Positions 60,073 to 64,000 of a stretch of 64,000 bases of DNA are shown one piece after another. Below the pieces are notes generated by a model. That model ran no database searches. It saw only the letters and a program-made list of their open reading frames with translations, and was not told the origin of the DNA. The stretch's first letter is position 1, and each line of letters opens with the position of its first letter. The position numbers and the translations under genes were made by a program. Location: contig NZ_KN882178.1 of the NCBI RefSeq assembly GCF_000934755.1, positions 34,818-98,817 on the forward strand, in the 5' to 3' direction. The stretch is from Desulfonatronovibrio magnus. GTDB lineage: Bacteria > Desulfobacterota > Desulfovibrionia > Desulfovibrionales > Desulfonatronovibrionaceae.

Positions 60073-61398
60073 TTATGCATCAGCCTTTTCATCACTTGAT
60101 GCCTGCATTGAAGGTGGAATAATCTTCACTTCAGCATTTTTATATATATGTTCGCTGGCTTTGTCAGCTATCAAGCTGTCCCTGATGGCAAACATCAGGT
60201 TGTTGCTTTCGTAGTATGACTTGAGTTGTTGAAAGTCGAGATTTTTGGACCGGGCCTGACCTCGAATAAATTCGTCAACTTCCTGTTCGTTGACAGTGAT
60301 CTCTTCTGCCTTGGCAATGGCAAGGAGAAATAATTGGGATTTGATGAGGTCTTCAGCGTCCTGCTGGAACTCTTTTTCAAGGTCTTCCCTGGTTTTTCCC
60401 AAAGATTCGAAGTTTTTGCCCTGTCTTTCCAGTTTGTCCTTAAGTTCGGCAATTTTGTTTTCTATGGTATTGGAAACCATGGATGGGGGAAGCTCAAACT
60501 GTACTGAGTCCTTGAGTTTATCAACGGCTTTTTTTAAGGCATCGCTTTTCTTGAGGTTTTTCTGGGAAAGCTTATAGGAATCTTCAATTACCTTTTTGAG
60601 TTGATCGAAACTTTCAAAGCCACCTGCTTTCCGGGCAAGTTCATCGTCAAGTTCCGGCAGTTTTTTAAGCTTTATGGACTTTAATGTGACTTTCATATCT
60701 ACTGTCTGCCCTGCCAGTACAGGGTTCAGGAAGTCATCAGGTAGAGTTACTTCTTTTTCTCCAGTCTGGCCGGGAGTAAGTCCCTTGACGATTTCTTCGA
60801 AGGATTCAAGGGCATTGCCTTCACCAAGAGTTAGCTGAAAGTTTTCCGCTTTAACTCCCTCTACAGGAACTCCACCTTGGGAAGCCTGAAAATCAATAAC
60901 CACTACCTCTCCATCTTCAGGGTTACGGTCTTCCTCAACAAGTTCCAGTTCTGCCAGGTTGTTTCTGATACGGTCAATAACCTTGTCAACCTGATCCTGG
61001 TTGAAATCAATATCTTCTTCTTCTATGGTTAAACCCTTGTATTCGGGAAGATCAAATTCCGGAGCCACCTCAAAACTGATGGAATATTCAAAATCCTCAT
61101 CGCGGACCATTTCATCCGCATTCAGATCAATACGTGACAAAGGTTGTACTTTGATCTCAGACATAATCTGATTGATGTGCAGGTTAATAAGTTCCTGGGC
61201 TGCTTCACCATAAATCTTTTTTTTGAATCTGCTTTCAATGACTGAGGAGGGAACTTTGCCTTTTCTAAAACCCTTAATATCAACTTCATTACGCATTAAT
61301 GCTGTTGTAGCTGTAATGGACGCATTGACCTCTTCGGCAGGGACTTTTATCTTGACTTCCTTTTGAACAGGGGAAATATCATGCACAGTGTAATCCAT
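60073..61398 (-). CDS. tig: Trigger factor
   Basis: About 441 residues. Ribosome-associated chaperone and prolyl isomerase. The ribosome-binding signature is IKGFRKGKVPSSVIESRFKK (~40-59, G-F-R-x-G-x-x-P). The PPIase domain is at ~155-245 (VVIDFQASQGGVPVEG). The C-terminal arms run to ~430. The start is ATG 61398 with GGGAGGA before it. The longer frame to 61590 is read through tRNA-Leu and was rejected. Confidence 0.96.
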   Translation of the reverse strand: MDYTVHDISPVQKEVKIKVPAEEVNASITATTALMRNEVDIKGFRKGKVPSSVIESRFKKKIYGEAAQELINLHINQIMSEIKVQPLSRIDLNADEMVRDEDFEYSISFEVAPEFDLPEYKGLTIEEEDIDFNQDQVDKVIDRIRNNLAELELVEEDRNPEDGEVVVIDFQASQGGVPVEGVKAENFQLTLGEGNALESFEEIVKGLTPGQTGEKEVTLPDDFLNPVLAGQTVDMKVTLKSIKLKKLPELDDELARKAGGFESFDQLKKVIEDSYKLSQKNLKKSDALKKAVDKLKDSVQFELPPSMVSNTIENKIAELKDKLERQGKNFESLGKTREDLEKEFQQDAEDLIKSQLFLLAIAKAEEITVNEQEVDEFIRGQARSKNLDFQQLKSYYESNNLMFAIRDSLIADKASEHIYKNAEVKIIPPSMQASSDEKADA

Positions 61399-61501
61399 AA
61401 AATTGGATCCTCCCTTGAAATTTATTTCGTGTTTAGTTGTTTTGCAGGCAGGGCCTGAGTTGTTGCATGTTTGAAAGGACTTCCGGGCTGGAAGGCAGAT
61501 C

Positions 61502-61586
61502 TGGTGCGAGAGGGGGGAGTCGAACCCCCACGGATAAAACCGCTGGATCCTAAGTCCAGTGCGTCTGCCAATTCCGCCACTCTCGC
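61502..61586 (-). tRNA. tRNA-Leu (TAG)
   Basis: Minus strand, starts GCGAGAGTGGCGGAATTGGC. Class II tRNA with a long variable arm. Anticodon loop ACTTAGG (UAG), T arm GGGGGTTCGACTCCCCC, CCA encoded (61502-61504). It lies about 100 bases upstream of tig. Confidence 0.97.
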
Positions 61587-61663
61587 TCATCAGCTAAACT
61601 TGATAATCTATCTGTTAACGCATTGTAAGTCAAATAAAAATTGGTATTTGCTGAGGGTTAATG

Positions 61664-62776
61664 TTACTGGAAGCTGAGCTTCATCAGGTGTCTGCCAAGT
61701 CCGCCGTAACGATCCGGGGTATATCCTAAAACACTTTTCCAGACATTGTCTGATTCCATGCAGAAATATATCTGGTCTGACATTCCGCCCTGCTTCAGTC
61801 CCTGGGCAATAAATCGGAACTGGGCAATTCTAAGGGGCAGCAGAAGCCTTGTTTTGCCATCCATTCCAGTTATGTATTCATTATATATATAGCTGGAACT
61901 GGGATGGTTGACGGCAATGATTTTTTTGAGCCAGGGCATGAACCTGAAAGATCCAAGGCTTACATAAGCAATTTGCTTTGCCTGCAAATGATCAAAGATC
62001 ATTTCAATTGTGCGGGCGTAGCCCCTTTCCCAGCCAGGATAATGAATAATCGGGTCAAAATGAAGGCATACACGGAAACCCTGGTCAGCGCATGTGCGGG
62101 CCGCAATTAGACGTTCCTCCAGGGATGAGGCGCCTTTTTCTTCCGCAGCAATTATGTCAGGACTGTTGACAGACCATGCCGGCAGGATTTTTTCAGGCAT
62201 GTGGGCCTGGTCCATCCAGGACAGGTTAATGACCTTGGATTTCAGTTCAAGTCGAACATTGGGATAATCATTAATAAACCTGATCAAATCAGCTGAGTAT
62301 TCTGTCAAATGCTCTAAGGCCAGGGAGTCGGTAAATTCCCCGGTGCCAACCCTGAAACGTTGCTTAGGCCGGCTGAAGGCCTGATCCAGTTCAGACCAAA
62401 GATGGTCCTGATTGGCCCACACTTTCAGTATTCTGTCCTGAAAGTAAGCCTGCAAAATGCAATAGGAGCAATTAAGAGGACAGTTCTCGCCAATATGGAT
62501 AATCTGATATGCACAGCATCGATAAATTTTAGTGGCCGGGCAGGGTCGTAGAAATTTTCCTCTGTAATTTTTTAGATATAGAATAGTTCTGTCTGCGGAA
62601 ATGTTCTCAGAAATTATTTCCTGATTATCATTCAGAAACTTGACAGGCACATCAGGCAGTTTGTCCAGTACCCTTGTGGTTAAAGGGGTGGAAGCTACCT
62701 CGGCATCTACAAAGACCTGGTCTGGCAGGCTCATGTGATTGAGGGAATTAAAGGAGTCTAAAATCACTTTACGCAT
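61664..62776 (-). CDS. Spore photoproduct lyase-like radical SAM protein
   Basis: 370 residues. The radical-SAM cluster motif is C-x3-C-x2-C in GENCPLNCSYCILQAYF (~97-113). A cysteine trio ahead of it (RPCPATKIYRCCAY) and the SPL-type barrel segments GTGEFTDSLALEHL, LELKSKVINLSWM, AWSVNSPDIIAAEEKGA and VCLHFDPIIHYPGW place it in the SPL family. True SPL repairs the spore thymine dimer. This organism is unlikely to form spores, so another C-C or C-H chemistry on DNA is possible. It is co-directional, 17 bases after the ParB-like gene. Confidence 0.87.
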   Translation of the reverse strand: MRKVILDSFNSLNHMSLPDQVFVDAEVASTPLTTRVLDKLPDVPVKFLNDNQEIISENISADRTILYLKNYRGKFLRPCPATKIYRCCAYQIIHIGENCPLNCSYCILQAYFQDRILKVWANQDHLWSELDQAFSRPKQRFRVGTGEFTDSLALEHLTEYSADLIRFINDYPNVRLELKSKVINLSWMDQAHMPEKILPAWSVNSPDIIAAEEKGASSLEERLIAARTCADQGFRVCLHFDPIIHYPGWERGYARTIEMIFDHLQAKQIAYVSLGSFRFMPWLKKIIAVNHPSSSYIYNEYITGMDGKTRLLLPLRIAQFRFIAQGLKQGGMSDQIYFCMESDNVWKSVLGYTPDRYGGLGRHLMKLSFQ

Positions 62777-62793
62777 ACCCTGCCGGGTGAGAG

Positions 62794-63765
62794 TTACTTT
62801 TCCGAGGCATTTTTCTGTTCAGCAGTATCAGCCACCGGCCAGTCTTTCATAAAATCTGACTGGGTAATTTTCTGCAGTTGAACCAGGGCCAGTTCAAGTT
62901 TTTTTATGTTGGAAACAGTTGCATTTACTACAATATCCCGGGATTCAAACTCGTCTTTGTGCTCTATCTTCCACAAGGTGTTGACACTGGCTTGGTGCAA
63001 TCTTTTGTCGGTTTCCTGTTTGAGATTTGCCAGCAGAGGATACCTGACTCTGAAAAGATCCCGCATAATGGATTTGATTTTATCTGCAGGTGACAAACTG
63101 GTTTCAAGATGTCTGTTCAGGCCAGATTTAAATATTTGATCCCGCACACTGCAGTTATCCATTACAGAGCGCTCTAAGAGCCAGGTTAAAAATTTCAGGC
63201 TGTTGTTTCTGGACCAGCCCAGGTCAGAAAAAAATGGATAAACAGCATCAAGGTCAAGGCTGGGAAGCTTGATCAGCAGGGGAGCACACTCCAGTGTTAT
63301 GCTGCGTTTTGCCAAGAGTATATCCCATTTTCTGGAAAGTTTGATCCAGTTGAGCCATAATCCTTGAGATTTGGAGCCGGGTGTAATATCAAGGTTTGTC
63401 CAGACCGCATCAGATAGTGCATCTATGGACGAAAAATAGCGCAGAGCAGATAATATTGAGGCTTCGCTTAAGGTCCGGCCAATATTGGAAGACAGGTAGA
63501 CAAGGCCTTTTAACGGGGGATCAAGTGCAGGCAAAATTGAGCAGGCAATTTTTTTCTGGAGTTTCAAAAATGCCTTGCAGCGTTTGTAGCCGGCCACAAG
63601 CTGCAGTTTTTCATTTTCCCTGACCACTACTGCGGGCTGGATCTGGCCGATGGATTTCAAATTTTGAATGAATCGGTGGTCAGGTTCTTCAGGCCACAGA
63701 ATACATGGATCACCGTGGTAGATGAGATCCGGAGGAATTAACTCAATATTTATGTTGGAGATCAT
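62794..63765 (-). CDS. ParB/Srx-domain protein coupled to SPL-like gene
   Basis: 323 residues. The N-terminal ParB/sulfiredoxin-like domain (~10-95) has HRFIQNLKSIGQIQPAVVVR and LQLVAGYKRCKAFLKL, the GxxR box appearing as GYKR. Residues ~95-200 could be a helical DNA-binding region. The remainder is helical without a recognised family. Canonical ParB partners (ParA, parS) are not nearby. It forms a two-gene unit with the SPL-like radical SAM protein. A DNA-related regulatory role is inferred. Confidence 0.75.
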   Translation of the reverse strand: MISNINIELIPPDLIYHGDPCILWPEEPDHRFIQNLKSIGQIQPAVVVRENEKLQLVAGYKRCKAFLKLQKKIACSILPALDPPLKGLVYLSSNIGRTLSEASILSALRYFSSIDALSDAVWTNLDITPGSKSQGLWLNWIKLSRKWDILLAKRSITLECAPLLIKLPSLDLDAVYPFFSDLGWSRNNSLKFLTWLLERSVMDNCSVRDQIFKSGLNRHLETSLSPADKIKSIMRDLFRVRYPLLANLKQETDKRLHQASVNTLWKIEHKDEFESRDIVVNATVSNIKKLELALVQLQKITQSDFMKDWPVADTAEQKNASEK

Positions 63766-64000
63766 AGTTGTGTCATGAGTCTTGAAAGTTAAGCCAAACT
63801 GTCAGTTGCAACTCATTTTAAAAAATGAAATGGACTGAAGCACAACTTGACATCTCTTGATTCATCTTTCAATAGAAAATATTCAGCGCGTAAAGGTATA
63901 ATTCAGTGAGGAAATTACCACTGCAGCTACACTTAATATAAGCTGAAACCAGAAAAGTAGCGCACAGATTTCAGAGCTATTGCGAATCATTTAACATATA
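63766..64000. other. Non-coding right edge
   Basis: No gene, array or hairpin that I can support. AT-rich sequence upstream of the ParB-like gene, likely containing its promoter. Confidence 0.5.

Noticed and set aside
61399-61590. 64-residue N-terminal extension of trigger factor
   Set aside because: It would be translated through tRNA-Leu; the ATG at 61398 has a good Shine-Dalgarno.

Overview
The window looks like a chromosomal segment of a sulfate-reducing deltaproteobacterium of the order Desulfovibrionales. The main pointer is dsrC (49616-49933). Other pointers are the tig-tRNA-clpP-clpX layout, Desulfovibrio-like forms of PolA, MogA and RqcH, moderate G+C, and a probable selenoprotein. 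A complete sucrose-synthesis cluster would suit a salt-stressed (halophilic or haloalkaliphilic) member, but that is an inference. No phage, plasmid, CRISPR or intact IS genes were seen.

Layout. 1-3.7 kb: livHMGF, a branched-chain amino acid ABC importer without its binding protein. 3.9-8.1 kb: mogA and a fusion of an EndoQ-like PHP nuclease with a UvrD helicase. 9.2-10.5 kb: cbiR-cobU (cobamide salvage). 10.7-15.5 kb: DHH phosphoesterase, polA and a class V aminotransferase. 15.7-23.4 kb: DUF1844 and small proteins, a sensor kinase with an N-terminal Rossmann-like segment, an Rpn-type PD-(D/E)XK protein, argC, and a TPR/MshEN-like pair. 23.5-24.8 kb: paaK. 26-33.6 kb: fructokinase, sucrose-phosphate synthase/phosphatase, sucrose synthase, galT and DUF192. 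34.5-37.6 kb: thioesterase and a degenerate GGDEF-TPR protein. 38.2-42.2 kb: nitroreductase, metallo-hydrolase, glycosyltransferase, a TusA-like protein with an in-frame UGA and SECIS-like hairpin, an iron-sulfur flavoprotein-like reductase, and comF. 42.4-46.4 kb: rplU-rpmA-obg-proB-MFS. 46.5-52.6 kb: moaE, a large TPR membrane protein, dsrC, and a methyltransferase/YcaO-TPR pair. 52.8-57.5 kb: tRNA-Gly, tRNA-Cys and tRNA-Gly, DUF364, dksA-like, rqcH, and a NifU-like scaffold. 57.7-63.8 kb: clpX, clpP, tig, tRNA-Leu, and an SPL-like radical SAM/ParB-like pair.

Intergenic space is unusually repeat-rich. Arrays of 7-bp units of several different sequences recur. A ~45-bp GTTACT...AGTAAC element occurs about eleven times. 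Several 60-180-bp palindromic MITE-like elements are present, and one 186-bp segment is duplicated without visible differences. These repeats often abut start or stop codons.

Most noteworthy: the candidate selenoprotein (40590-40832), the EndoQ-UvrD fusion, the methyltransferase/YcaO-TPR operon beside dsrC, the SPL-like/ParB-like operon, and the heptamer arrays. All functional calls come from reading motifs by eye; no database search was run.
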